From: a virus
Virus record (IMG/VR): IMGVR_UViG_3300010413_000117
Location: 1 to 31,216 of that record
Length of the DNA: 31,216 nt
Strand: one strand, 5' to 3'
The position numbers were made by a program, and so were the translations under genes. This document shows positions 1 to 8,261 of this stretch, one piece after another; position 1 is the first letter of the stretch; every line of letters starts with the position of its first letter. The notes below the pieces were generated by a model. That model was given only the letters and a program-made list of their open reading frames with translations, was not told where the DNA came from and did not search any database.

Positions 1-850
1 CATAAATCGATAGCAATCTTGATTCGTCTACAGTAATTTCTTGGTCACCACCTGAAATTGATAGAGTGTATACTGCATCATACCAAGTCGAATTATCAAT
101 AATTTCAGTAATTTTAGCATAGTATGAATCCACATTACATGCGTCTGCTGCACTTGCTGTAGGTACATATGCCAAAGCAGTACCTGTCAAAGGAGTATTA
201 GATACTCCATCGGCAGCCATAGAAATTGTGAATGCACCTGATAATTGCCCTTTCGGGATAATTATCTGTACCATACCGATTTTGTTTGTGGTTACATCAG
301 CAGAGTTTAGTTGTGTTTCCATTACAAGTTTGATTACTTGTGGAATCATACTTGCTTTAATGGTAAGGCTTTTACCAGTTGATAGATTGGCGGTATAATA
401 ACGCACACACCATGTACCATCTGTTTCTGTTCCTGTTACTGTGAAATCTTTAGTGGTAAAAGTAACTCTCTGTGTTACTCCCAAAGGAGAAGTTGCCCAA
501 CCATATATTGTACTACCTTCGAATGCGATAGGTGTTTCTGAAACCGTACCTGCGCTGGCAGCAACAGTAACAGATTCTTCTTTGTAATAATTACCCAATT
601 CAAAGTCAGCGCCTGCTGTTGCACCCAACATTTCCAGATTCCACTGGGTTTCTGTCAAGTTGAATGACATTTCAGCAGTGTGGTAATAAGTATATTGCAA
701 CTGATTACCACGCCCACCACGAACAGGGGCAGAACCAAGAGAAACTTCAATAGAACTGTCTAGAAGTGTCTTTGCTACAAAGAGTAAGTTATCGTCACTG
801 TCGTAACCGAAAACATCTGCCACACTTGTTAAAAACTTTTTAATAGGCAT
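1..850 (-). CDS. Virion structural protein, 3' end cut by window edge
   Basis: An open frame runs from an ATG at 850 to the left edge with no stop (283 codons visible). The start follows a strong AGGAGG site about 8 nt upstream. The protein begins MPIKKFLTSVADVFGYD and continues with Ser/Thr/Val-rich, mostly beta-type sequence and alternating hydrophobic residues, without membrane segments, cysteine clusters or catalytic motifs that I can see. It sits at the downstream end of the head/neck gene run, after the 261-residue gene, with a 28-nt gap. The composition and place suit a tail tube, tail sheath or other major virion protein, but I do not recognise the family. That it is a real gene is well supported by frame, start site and context; the exact role is open because the C-terminus is outside the window. 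Confidence 0.8.
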   Translation of the reverse strand, partial: MPIKKFLTSVADVFGYDSDDNLLFVAKTLLDSSIEVSLGSAPVRGGRGNQLQYTYYHTAEMSFNLTETQWNLEMLGATAGADFELGNYYKEESVTVAASAGTVSETPIAFEGSTIYGWATSPLGVTQRVTFTTKDFTVTGTETDGTWCVRYYTANLSTGKSLTIKASMIPQVIKLVMETQLNSADVTTNKIGMVQIIIPKGQLSGAFTISMAADGVSNTPLTGTALAYVPTASAADACNVDSYYAKITEIIDNSTWYDAVYTLSISGGDQEITVDESRLLSIY

Positions 851-878
851 ATTTAAAACCTCCTAATTATGATAAGTG

Positions 879-1664
879 CTATTTCTTAGCACTTTCAAAC
901 GATATTTTGTCTTCCATTTCTTGTAAATCTATAGCGACATCGCTATATTTGTCTTCATCATCTAAATCTGTCAACCAGTGTTTTATAAACGTTTTATTTT
1001 TAAATTCCACCATACCAGAAAGAGATGCTGCAAGATATATTTTATAATGTATCAGATTATTCATTCGTCTTATACATTTAAAAAATTTTCTTATAGTCAT
1101 AGAGTATATATATTCCAATTTCCAACCTGTTGAGATAGAAAGAGAAATCATATAATCCTCTATAGACCCTGTTTTTTGTCCAGAGACTTTATTGCGAAAT
1201 TCTCTGGCTTTTTCTAAAGAATCTCTAACTTCTTTAGAGATATTTTCATCAATCAATTCGACCATATTTTGTAATGCTATTATTTCTTTTATTTTATCAA
1301 AATCACTTTCGGTATAGGTCTCATTTCCAATTACAAAAATAGGTCTTTTTTTATCATTATACCCATATCTATTTATACTTTCTTCTGATTTTTCAAAAGA
1401 CTTATCATCTTTCAAAGACAGGGAAAGTAATCTGTCAAACCATAGAATATAAGGAGTTTCTGCTATATTGTTTTCTGCACAATAAAATATATATCCCAAG
1501 TTGGTCATAGAGATTATTTTTGCATCGGGAATACTATTTTTATCAATTGTTAAACATTGTGAATAAGTATTGAAATAATAGTAATCTTTCATAGTTATAG
1601 GATACAATTTTAGAGTTTTATATTCCACAGGATAATCATATGTGTTAAAGTAATCTATGTTCAT
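879..1664 (-). CDS. Phage protein of unknown role in neck/tail region
   Basis: 261 residues if started at the ATG at 1664, which lies one base after the stop of the upstream gene (TAA-A-ATG), suggesting translational coupling; a TTG 21 bases further upstream has no ribosome site. The protein is largely alpha-helical and charged. It begins MNIDYFNTYDYPVEYK, has an IP-D-K-I segment near residue 45 and a helical middle including SDFDKIKEIIALQNMVEL, which resembles small tail-assembly or baseplate accessory proteins of Bacillota phages. No enzyme motif is visible. Genes on either side are virion proteins, so a role in tail or neck assembly is likely, but that is inference from position. Codon use and composition match its neighbours. 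Confidence 0.8.
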   Translation of the reverse strand: MNIDYFNTYDYPVEYKTLKLYPITMKDYYYFNTYSQCLTIDKNSIPDAKIISMTNLGYIFYCAENNIAETPYILWFDRLLSLSLKDDKSFEKSEESINRYGYNDKKRPIFVIGNETYTESDFDKIKEIIALQNMVELIDENISKEVRDSLEKAREFRNKVSGQKTGSIEDYMISLSISTGWKLEYIYSMTIRKFFKCIRRMNNLIHYKIYLAASLSGMVEFKNKTFIKHWLTDLDDEDKYSDVAIDLQEMEDKISFESAKK

Positions 1665-1665
1665 T

Positions 1666-2217
1666 TTATGCCGTATATGTTGCAAACACTATTTGTTTTC
1701 CGCCAAAAGGTATTTGCCCAACTGAGAATAAACGCGAACTCTGGTCAACCATTTTGTCAACTGATAGATAACCCAGTGTGCCCATATTAGAACCATTGAA
1801 CAATGCGAGAAGTTCTCCTGCGATTGTATCAACCCTTGTAGTATAATTTGATAAATGATTTATTTTATAGTGAGAATATACTTCCATACTGACTTCCATT
1901 AATGATAAAGTCCTATTAAAACCAATAGCATAATATGGCATTATTCTCAGAAGTGTTGTTTCATCCATCAAAACATCGGGTTGTTTGCTATCTAAGAACA
2001 CCTTAAATTTAGAACTATCCTGTTGACCCGCATATATTAATTCCGCCTTCTCTTCATGGGTTAAATCAGATTTATTCCATGCATCAGGACCATTATACTT
2101 TAAAAGTTTCCAAACAAGTTCATTGTTGTTTAATAAATATTTTACGCAATTATAAGATATTTGATTGAAACCTTTAAAATCACTATATGCATATTCACCG
2201 ATTTCCTGTGTTAACAT
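1666..2217 (-). CDS. Candidate neck or tail-completion protein
   Basis: 183 residues from an ATG at 2217 preceded by AAGGAGAAATACA. The protein starts MLTQEIGEYAYSDF, has an acidic helical first half and a more hydrophobic second half ending in FGGKQIVFATYTA. No signal peptide, membrane segment or catalytic motif is seen. It lies between the 438-residue Ig-domain protein (11-nt gap) and the 261-residue protein (coupled start), four genes after the major capsid gene. In tailed phages this part of the map encodes head-completion, neck and tail-terminator proteins, so that is the probable class. Assignment rests on position, not on a recognised family. Confidence 0.78.
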   Translation of the reverse strand: MLTQEIGEYAYSDFKGFNQISYNCVKYLLNNNELVWKLLKYNGPDAWNKSDLTHEEKAELIYAGQQDSSKFKVFLDSKQPDVLMDETTLLRIMPYYAIGFNRTLSLMEVSMEVYSHYKINHLSNYTTRVDTIAGELLALFNGSNMGTLGYLSVDKMVDQSSRLFSVGQIPFGGKQIVFATYTA

Positions 2218-2228
2218 TGTATTTCTCC

Positions 2229-3545
2229 TTATGCATTATCGAATTGCCATGCGCCACGTAGATATATATTATATTCTTTCGGAGTTAGTATGCCTGTTGT
2301 ACATTGTACCGTCAGATAAGATTCTACGTCTCGCAATATATTTGTTATTGTGAAAGTATTATCATCATCTTGTGTAAATGTATAATTTGTACTTGGGACA
2401 TCATTACCATTACATGTAATAGTAAATGCGTCTGCTTGTTGAACACCATCTATGTATAAATATACAGAATATGTTCTACTACTCCCTTCTAAGATATAAT
2501 TTGTCATTGGGCTTATTTGTATTACATTATTAGCAGATGGACTATCGGAAACAGTTATAACACAGGAATCCTCGGCGGGATTATTTACAACAGACACTGT
2601 AATTGTACATGTACCATTTGCCTGCAAAGTTACAAGACCGTTTTCGTCTACAGTTGCTATAGTTGTATCAGAACTTTCCCATTCCATATCTCTTGTGACA
2701 CTATCCCCATTATAAAGTACTTCTGCATACAATTGCATTTCGTCTGTTGCAGAACCAGATATAGTACCAGTATTCAAGATTACACTATAAACATTTGTAT
2801 AAACGTCAGCAATACCATTAACAATATCATCTGTTTCTCTATTCAAAAAGTTAGCAATTAAATCTAATGTTAATATATTTGCGCTGTTGTTATCATATGT
2901 TTCTGTATTTCTAAAATCATTCACACCAGTACCTATTATTTTATAACAGGTCCAGTGAAGAGAATTTCCAAATAGAAACCTCTGATTCTCTTTTATTGTT
3001 GCAGTACGCCCATTAAGCTGTGTCTCTATATGTAAGAACCCCCCGGGGGTCATAAAAGGAGAACCTTGTGTTGCATAATCTCTAGGTTCTTTTACCAGAT
3101 ACTCTATAACACAAGGTTCCTCGTAATATGCACCAGTTGATTCATCAATCCATCTTAGAGTATTATTACATCTCCTGATAGTACAGCTTGCCGCAATATT
3201 TTTTACTGCTTCTATATTTGTAACAAGCCATGTATTATCATCGAAGATATAGTATTTTCCCAAATCCGAAGCATGACTTAAATCCTTAAAGTATACCGTT
3301 TTCCAGTCGTCTCCAAGTTTCAAGCCTGTCTCGGCATTTATAACGTGGGATATACGCACATCAATTTCCTCATATGTCTGTGACCCGACACTTATTTCTT
3401 CTAATATTGTCCACCAGTTTGAAGCGTTATAAAACTGTTCATTCAATGTCTCTTGGAATATATCGATATAGTCCTGTTTCGGGTCTGCCCCTTTTTGTGC
3501 GCCTGCGATTGTGGATGCCAGAACGTGTTTATATACATATGTCAT
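2229..3545 (-). CDS. Virion protein with C-terminal BIG2-like Ig domains
   Basis: 438 residues, ATG at 3545 with AAGGAG 8 nt upstream. Residues 1 to about 255 form a mixed domain with a conserved-looking RRCNNTLRWID segment (about 124-134) and PCVIEYLVKEPRDY (about 144-157), a style I associate with phage connector or neck proteins. Residues about 265-333 look like a bacterial Ig-like (BIG2) domain: WESSDTTIATVDENGLVTL followed by G-T-C-T-I-T-V. A second Ig-like segment fills about 340-438. Ig-like domains on phage particles are usually displayed outward and help weak binding to glycans or mucus. The gene lies three after the capsid gene, so a head-tail connector or neck protein with surface decorations is the best reading; the N-terminal role is inferred. 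Confidence 0.8.
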   Translation of the reverse strand: MTYVYKHVLASTIAGAQKGADPKQDYIDIFQETLNEQFYNASNWWTILEEISVGSQTYEEIDVRISHVINAETGLKLGDDWKTVYFKDLSHASDLGKYYIFDDNTWLVTNIEAVKNIAASCTIRRCNNTLRWIDESTGAYYEEPCVIEYLVKEPRDYATQGSPFMTPGGFLHIETQLNGRTATIKENQRFLFGNSLHWTCYKIIGTGVNDFRNTETYDNNSANILTLDLIANFLNRETDDIVNGIADVYTNVYSVILNTGTISGSATDEMQLYAEVLYNGDSVTRDMEWESSDTTIATVDENGLVTLQANGTCTITVSVVNNPAEDSCVITVSDSPSANNVIQISPMTNYILEGSSRTYSVYLYIDGVQQADAFTITCNGNDVPSTNYTFTQDDDNTFTITNILRDVESYLTVQCTTGILTPKEYNIYLRGAWQFDNA

Positions 3546-3547
3546 AA

Positions 3548-4006
3548 TTACGCTCCTTCAAAATCCTGAGCAAACCATTCCACCCATTCATTATTTGTAT
3601 AACCATAATCGATTAGCATCTGAGAGCATTGTTCTTTAACTATGTTTAAATAGTTAGATTTCTCTCTCAGGTTTTGCGCTTCTGATGCAACTTTAAAGTC
3701 TCTATCAGTAACATGAAGATTGAATTGGGTTATATCATTTACGCTTTTTTGCAACCAGTATTTCATCATTAGAGTCGCCAATATAACTTTATTTCTCCTG
3801 CTTAATTCGACAGGAAATATTTTCGTATCATTGTCGAACTCTAAATCTTGGTCACAGATGCTGAATTCAGCAATAGCATATTCTAACCACGCCTGTAGAT
3901 AATTTTCAAAGTCTGGTAGTGAGGTGTTAAAAAGGTCTGTTAAACGATAGTCTGTAACGGTCATCATGAAAAAATCATAAACTTCCGCTAATTCAGTATT
4001 TGCCAT
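3548..4006 (-). CDS. Candidate head-tail adaptor protein
   Basis: 152 residues with the ATG at 4006, which has AGGAGG 5 nt upstream. A GTG two codons earlier overlaps that ribosome site and is unlikely to be used. The protein is small, acidic and helical (starts MANTELAEVYDFFM, ends in WFAQDFEGA), with no transmembrane segment. It lies two genes after the major capsid protein, the usual place of the gp6-type adaptor that docks on the portal after packaging. Size and helical character fit that class, but no diagnostic motif can be read by eye. The next gene starts only 2 nt after its stop, so the two are likely cotranslated. Confidence 0.75.
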   Translation of the reverse strand: MANTELAEVYDFFMMTVTDYRLTDLFNTSLPDFENYLQAWLEYAIAEFSICDQDLEFDNDTKIFPVELSRRNKVILATLMMKYWLQKSVNDITQFNLHVTDRDFKVASEAQNLREKSNYLNIVKEQCSQMLIDYGYTNNEWVEWFAQDFEGA

Positions 4007-4029
4007 TCTCACCTCCTAACTTGTATATT

Positions 4030-4647
4030 TTATTCATTAGTATCGGCTAATTCTTGTAATTCCTCATAGTCTCTTACTCTCTCATTGATATTAACTCCTG
4101 AAATTCTGGAAATCTTATCTATTGTGTTTAGATTAACAGCATCTGGATTTTCTCTTACTTTATCAATAAGTAATTGCAGAATTATTTTTTGTTGTTCTTC
4201 ATTAGCCGATTCATATAATGATACACTATTTTCTGAGTTTGTTTCGAGTATTTCTTCTATTTTTTCCTTTGTTAATATTTTAGAGTAAACTTCGTCTAAT
4301 CCATGCTGGCGTATCACAGCGGGGTTTAAAATATAGAAAAAACCCGACTCCATGAAACTTGAGTTTGTTTCCAATATATCAACCAAATCTTTATATAAGA
4401 TATTCTTTACTTCTCCAAATTTAGAAAACTTTTTAATATCTCCCGTACCATTTTCTTTGGTAGAAAGATTCAGTCTATATGGTAATAAACTCATCACAGG
4501 GATATATTCATCTAGCGGAATTTTAGTGCTCTCCATACGGTTTGCATCTTCCAATTCGGCTAATCTTGCCCTCAACATTTCGATTTCTTTTTTCTCATCG
4601 ATTTTATTCTCTTCAACTGTTGAAGACTGTACAGCATTTTTAGTCAT
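4030..4647 (-). CDS. Acidic coiled-coil protein downstream of capsid gene
   Basis: 205 residues from the ATG at 4647, chosen because GAGGAG lies 4-5 nt upstream. A longer reading starting at 4686 would begin inside the loop of the hairpin that follows the capsid gene and has no ribosome site. The N-terminal 40 or so residues are rich in Glu and Lys and look coiled-coil (KEIEMLRARLAELEDANR). The centre holds IPLDEYIPVMSLLPYRLNLS, and the C-terminal half is helical and acidic. I do not recognise the family. Position directly after the major capsid protein suggests a head protein or head-completion factor. No motif indicates an enzyme. Confidence 0.78.
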   Translation of the reverse strand: MTKNAVQSSTVEENKIDEKKEIEMLRARLAELEDANRMESTKIPLDEYIPVMSLLPYRLNLSTKENGTGDIKKFSKFGEVKNILYKDLVDILETNSSFMESGFFYILNPAVIRQHGLDEVYSKILTKEKIEEILETNSENSVSLYESANEEQQKIILQLLIDKVRENPDAVNLNTIDKISRISGVNINERVRDYEELQELADTNE

Positions 4648-4674
4648 TTTTCTCCTCAATATGTTAGTATTTGA

Positions 4675-4704
4675 GAGGGCAGGCATACTCTAAATCCTGC
4701 CCTC
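4675..4704 (-). other. Strong hairpin after the capsid gene
   Basis: GAGGGCAGG and CCTGCCCTC form a perfect 9-bp GC-rich stem with a 12-nt loop, 12 nt after the capsid stop codon. On the transcribed (minus) strand no U-run follows, so it is not a standard intrinsic terminator. It more likely protects or defines the 3' end of the capsid message, or attenuates transcription so that capsid is made in excess of the next gene. Confidence 0.7.
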
Positions 4705-4716
4705 AATTATAAAAAA

Positions 4717-5844
4717 TTATGCCAGTTGAATTACTGCCCCTACTGCGTTTGTAGCAATAGCTGTACCCCAACTCTTGATAATAGTTGAGGTTTGTACAAG
4801 GTTTGCGTTTGCATAAGTGTCGCTTGTGTATGATAGCACCGAACCTTCCAGCACAACCTTTACGATTTTCTGTGAAGATGGGGAAATAATCCATACACGA
4901 CTATCTGATAATTTTAGACCGAAAGGTGTCTGCCAATCAGCAATCTGTGGGAGCACCATAATATCGGTCCCTTGGAAGTTACGCAAGTAACCAACCTTTA
5001 CGAAATCGCTCTGAATATCATAGCGATAGTTTGCATTTGCGGGTAAGATGTTTGCTAATGCGCGCTGTGTACCAATTGCGATTGGTTGTGCACCGCCGTT
5101 CCATGCAGCAACGGTCTGTGAAAGACGCACAAACTCGGATTGTGTATAACCTGCAACACGTAGTCCGGTGCTTGCAGTTGCGTCAACTGCGTCCATTGCG
5201 GTATAGAATGCATCATAAACATCGTTTGCTAAAGCGGTCTCGAAAGAACGATTCATCTTCATTACAAATTCTGCCAGAGATTCCTTTCCGGCAAGAACCT
5301 TCATCAGCGAAACAAACACAGTCATTTCACGAGGTTCGGGTACAACTGTTACCTGTCCTTTGAATTGCTTGTGTAGTTCGGTGGTTCTCTTTGAACGACC
5401 TGCTTTAGATACAACAAATAAGTCACGAGGACTTACGTCAAATGCCGCAGAATCTCCCCAACCAATTGTACGTACATCGGAATAAAGACCAATGCTGTCG
5501 ATAATTGTTTCGGGTAAAATCATATCAATCATTGCTGAGATAACAGCGAATGTTGCCCATTTTAGGCTAGGATGATTTGCCCAAGTTTCGATTGGAAAAT
5601 CTGCAAAATTCTGGATGCCAGCAACGCGCATAATTTCACGCTTTAATGCTGCATTCAATTTTTCCTCTTTCTCAGCAAAAGAAAGAGGCACAACAGCACC
5701 ATCGTCAGTTGTGGTTGTCTTCTGGTATTCTACATTTGTAGCACCATTTAGAGCGCGATAGTGGTTGTAGTAGTCAACAAACATTTTATAAGGTGTTAAA
5801 TTTGCTTCACCTGCGAAAGAAACTACTTGATTCGGAATTTTCAT
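4717..5844 (-). CDS. Major capsid protein (HK97 fold)
   Basis: 375 residues from an ATG at 5844 with AAAAGGAGATAAT upstream. It follows protease/scaffold and a small candidate decoration protein and precedes candidate connector genes, the classic place of the major capsid gene. Composition is typical: a helical N-terminal arm with a charged stretch (KEEKLNAALKREIMRV, about 59-74), a long spine-helix-like segment (KESLAEFVMKMNRSFETALA), and a beta-rich C-terminal half ending in GAVIQLA. These are consistent with the HK97 fold, but the call rests on gene order and overall character, since capsid proteins lack short diagnostic motifs. If the protease acts on this protein, a cut in the N-terminal region would be expected. 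A GC-rich hairpin follows the stop codon, suiting a highly expressed message. Confidence 0.85.
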   Translation of the reverse strand: MKIPNQVVSFAGEANLTPYKMFVDYYNHYRALNGATNVEYQKTTTTDDGAVVPLSFAEKEEKLNAALKREIMRVAGIQNFADFPIETWANHPSLKWATFAVISAMIDMILPETIIDSIGLYSDVRTIGWGDSAAFDVSPRDLFVVSKAGRSKRTTELHKQFKGQVTVVPEPREMTVFVSLMKVLAGKESLAEFVMKMNRSFETALANDVYDAFYTAMDAVDATASTGLRVAGYTQSEFVRLSQTVAAWNGGAQPIAIGTQRALANILPANANYRYDIQSDFVKVGYLRNFQGTDIMVLPQIADWQTPFGLKLSDSRVWIISPSSQKIVKVVLEGSVLSYTSDTYANANLVQTSTIIKSWGTAIATNAVGAVIQLA

Positions 5845-5864
5845 AGTATATTATCTCCTTTTTA

Positions 5865-6410
5865 TTAAGCCTCTGCAATAACGCATTCTAACTCGTATGC
5901 AGTTACTCTCTGTGTGTTGATAGCGCCAGTAGCAATAGAGATATATTTTGTACCAATCTTCTTATATGCTAAAGCGGCTGTACCCGCAGGAGCGGCAGCC
6001 CATGTTAATTGCATAGCGCCATTAGCTGCAACAGCATAATCATTTACTGTGCCAGTTAATGATTCGCCTGTAAGAAGAATAATATCTCCTACTTTTGGTT
6101 TATATGCGGAAAATACTGTTCCTGATGCATTATAAAAATTGCGTGGATTGGGGTCTAAGCCCTTATATTTTCCATCGGTTGTAACAATTTCGTCACCAGA
6201 GTAAGCCATCCATACATTAAGTAAAGAACCTGTTGCGGGTGCAGCAACATTGAAAACTTCCGCACCACTGCCTGATGCCCATGCTTTTGTTGTGCAATAA
6301 AAAATCATTCCGTTATCAATCGAACTAGCACTTGAAATTACACTCCTATTAAGAGAATCAATGTTCATAGCTGCGATTGCTTCTGGAATTAAAACACCGT
6401 GATAAGCCAT
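5865..6410 (-). CDS. Candidate head decoration protein
   Basis: 181 residues, ATG at 6410, with AGGAGG 9 nt upstream. It starts MAYHGVLIPEAIAAMN and is rich in Ala, Gly, Thr and Val with short beta-type segments (VGDIILLTGESLTG near residue 106) and few charged residues. There is no signal peptide or membrane helix. A small, beta-rich gene between the protease/scaffold and the capsid protein is the usual position of head decoration or stabilisation proteins such as lambda gpD, so that is the likely role. Sequence identity to that family cannot be claimed by eye. The 20-nt gap to the capsid gene suggests cotranscription. Confidence 0.75.
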   Translation of the reverse strand: MAYHGVLIPEAIAAMNIDSLNRSVISSASSIDNGMIFYCTTKAWASGSGAEVFNVAAPATGSLLNVWMAYSGDEIVTTDGKYKGLDPNPRNFYNASGTVFSAYKPKVGDIILLTGESLTGTVNDYAVAANGAMQLTWAAAPAGTAALAYKKIGTKYISIATGAINTQRVTAYELECVIAEA

Positions 6411-6444
6411 AATAAAAACCTCCTGTTTTTATATTTTTATAAAA

Positions 6445-7101
6445 TTATGATGCCCAAAGGTCATCATTTCTTTTTTGAGTTGTATTTCCAAAAGGCAATC
6501 CAACTCGCTCAACATCTGATTTCTTTGTTTCAAGAATTGCGAAATCAAATGATTTTGCTTTACAATAATTCTTCCATGCTTCAATATTTTCAAGAGTATA
6601 TTTTTCTGCTTCCTCAATCATTTCCTCTTTATCTTCATCTGGAATAATTACCTTTGTTTCAAGTTCTGCGATTGTCTGGTCAATTGCGAATTTCTTCTGT
6701 TGCTGTTCAATCTCAGCCTTGAATTTCTTAAGTTCCTCATTCTCTGCCATATAGACTTTGTTTTCTTCTGCCATCTTTGCGATTGCGGCAGCCATTTTAG
6801 ACATCTTAGCAAATATTCCGCTCATGACAATATTATAGTCGACAGACATTTTATCCTTGCAGAATTCATCCTTTGCTTTTTTGATGTCCTCTTCTTCATC
6901 ATCATCGGCAAATAATTCAGACATTTTTTCCAAAGGAAATTCGAATTTTTCTTCTTCCTCTTCTTCCTCTTCCTTTTTCTCAGGAGAAGCGTCTTCGGAA
7001 AATTCTTCTTCGAGTTCTTCCTTTGGTTCTTCGATTGTTTCGGTATTCTTTTCTTCCTCTTCTGCAAATTCCTCTACAATCTTTTCTTCATCTTTGTTCA
7101 T
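6445..7101 (-). CDS. Nested scaffold protein from internal start
   Basis: Within the protease-scaffold gene, codon 381 is an ATG (7101) preceded by AAGGAG with a 6-nt spacer (GATGATT region), a good ribosome site inside the coding frame. Starting there gives a 218-residue protein made of the Glu-rich stretch plus the coiled-coil C-terminus, without the protease. This mirrors lambda C/Nu3 and similar pairs, where the scaffold is made in excess from an internal start. The acidic, helical composition is what scaffolds usually show. That the site is used is inference from the sequence. Confidence 0.5.
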   Translation of the reverse strand: MNKDEEKIVEEFAEEEEKNTETIEEPKEELEEEFSEDASPEKKEEEEEEEEKFEFPLEKMSELFADDDEEEDIKKAKDEFCKDKMSVDYNIVMSGIFAKMSKMAAAIAKMAEENKVYMAENEELKKFKAEIEQQQKKFAIDQTIAELETKVIIPDEDKEEMIEEAEKYTLENIEAWKNYCKAKSFDFAILETKKSDVERVGLPFGNTTQKRNDDLWAS

Positions 7102-8241
7102 AATCATCTCCTTATTATTGACGATTTCATCCTCTTCCGGTGCGGATGCTTTTACAGTACTACCTTTATTTTTAACCCACTTACCATCTTCTACATGATG
7201 TGTTTTTTTAAATGAACTTATTGCTATAGCCCAACCATTCTTTTCCTTATCTGAACCAACGGATTCGGCTTGTCTAGCAATAGCATTAGCCTGTGCAAGA
7301 GAAACCGGAGGAGTTATACCTTTTATAGCAGGATTAACTTCTGCTTTGGATTTATATGGGAATGTAAGAAGTTCATCATCCAAACGGCTTACCATTCTTT
7401 CAGCCCATTCTTTTGCATAATCCCCTCCCCATAAAAGCCAATCTATATTCTCGCTACTTGGAACATCGGCAATATTTACATTACCATATTTATGTGCAGC
7501 AAAATAGTTGGCGATTTCTCTAATTTTTTCATGGGGTATTGTTTTATTATTAATTAAGTATTTGGCAAATGCCAAACCTGTTGATGTACCCCCGCCATAC
7601 TCTTTTCTAAATTTTAGTCCTTTTTCTGCATTATATTTTACTTTATTTGGAATTATAATATCAGAAAGAGAGAATTCTTTTTCAAAATCTTCTTCGTATT
7701 CTTCTTTTATTTGAGAAAACGATAAGACACTACTCATTGCAGATGGTATTGCGGGAGTAACGAAACTTCCTAATATGGTTACAGCCTCATAACGGAAATC
7801 TGTGAGTTCTGTACCCCCATCTTCTGATTTCTTTGTTTCGTAAACACTCATTTCAACACTGACGGGTTTCTCTCCCCCATCACGCCTGAATATACTTAAA
7901 AGTGGACCAGTATATCTTTTCCACACATATGCGATTGTAGAAAGCATTGTGCGCCCATCTTCTAATTTCCTCGGGGTCACAGATGAACTTTCTGGTACAA
8001 AACCACATGGCACTTCATCGGGGTCATGTGTATATACATCATCCAGTACTTCATCATATTTCCATACAAGAGGACAGTTTTTAATAGTGTCTGCTGTTTT
8101 AAGTAATGTCTCTTCTGAAACATAGAGACGATGCAGATTGTCACCGGAAGCGAAAAAGTCTAAAGCTAAGAGAGCGAAGTTGGAATCAGGATTTTCCTGA
8201 ATCATTTCAACATTTTCAACTGCAAAACTAAGTTTTTTCAA
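6445..8241 (-). CDS. Prohead protease fused to scaffold
   Basis: 598 residues. The start is a TTG at 8241 placed 4 nt after AAAGGAGG. Residues 1 to about 175 look like a phage capsid-maturation serine protease: VYTHDPDEVPCGFV (about 69-82), MLSTIAYVWKRY (99-110), PVSVEMSVY (126-134) and VTPAIPSAMSSVLSF. His72 and Ser128 are my candidate catalytic residues. Residues about 195-282 contain a small domain with GLKFRKEYGGGTSTGLAFA and IDWLLWGGDYAKEWAERM, and about 305-358 a second with NGWAIAISSFKKTHH and DGKWVKN, both often seen in phage head proteins. From about 368 on, an extremely Glu-rich stretch leads into a coiled-coil scaffold-like C-terminus. The enzyme should trim scaffold and capsid arms inside the prohead. 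Confidence 0.85.
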   Translation of the reverse strand: MKKLSFAVENVEMIQENPDSNFALLALDFFASGDNLHRLYVSEETLLKTADTIKNCPLVWKYDEVLDDVYTHDPDEVPCGFVPESSSVTPRKLEDGRTMLSTIAYVWKRYTGPLLSIFRRDGGEKPVSVEMSVYETKKSEDGGTELTDFRYEAVTILGSFVTPAIPSAMSSVLSFSQIKEEYEEDFEKEFSLSDIIIPNKVKYNAEKGLKFRKEYGGGTSTGLAFAKYLINNKTIPHEKIREIANYFAAHKYGNVNIADVPSSENIDWLLWGGDYAKEWAERMVSRLDDELLTFPYKSKAEVNPAIKGITPPVSLAQANAIARQAESVGSDKEKNGWAIAISSFKKTHHVEDGKWVKNKGSTVKASAPEEDEIVNNKEMIMNKDEEKIVEEFAEEEEKNTETIEEPKEELEEEFSEDASPEKKEEEEEEEEKFEFPLEKMSELFADDDEEEDIKKAKDEFCKDKMSVDYNIVMSGIFAKMSKMAAAIAKMAEENKVYMAENEELKKFKAEIEQQQKKFAIDQTIAELETKVIIPDEDKEEMIEEAEKYTLENIEAWKNYCKAKSFDFAILETKKSDVERVGLPFGNTTQKRNDDLWAS

Positions 8242-8261
8242 ATTTACCTCCTTTCATGGAA

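Noticed and set aside
4648-4686. Longer start for the gene after capsid (13 extra codons)
   Set aside because: That ATG lies in the loop of the GC-rich hairpin and has no ribosome site; the ATG at 4647 has GAGGAG at the right distance.
6857-7198. Plus-strand Ser/Phe-rich 113-codon frame
   Set aside because: It is the mirror of the Glu-rich stretch of the scaffold (GAA/GAG read backwards as TTC/CTC), with low-complexity product and no ribosome site.
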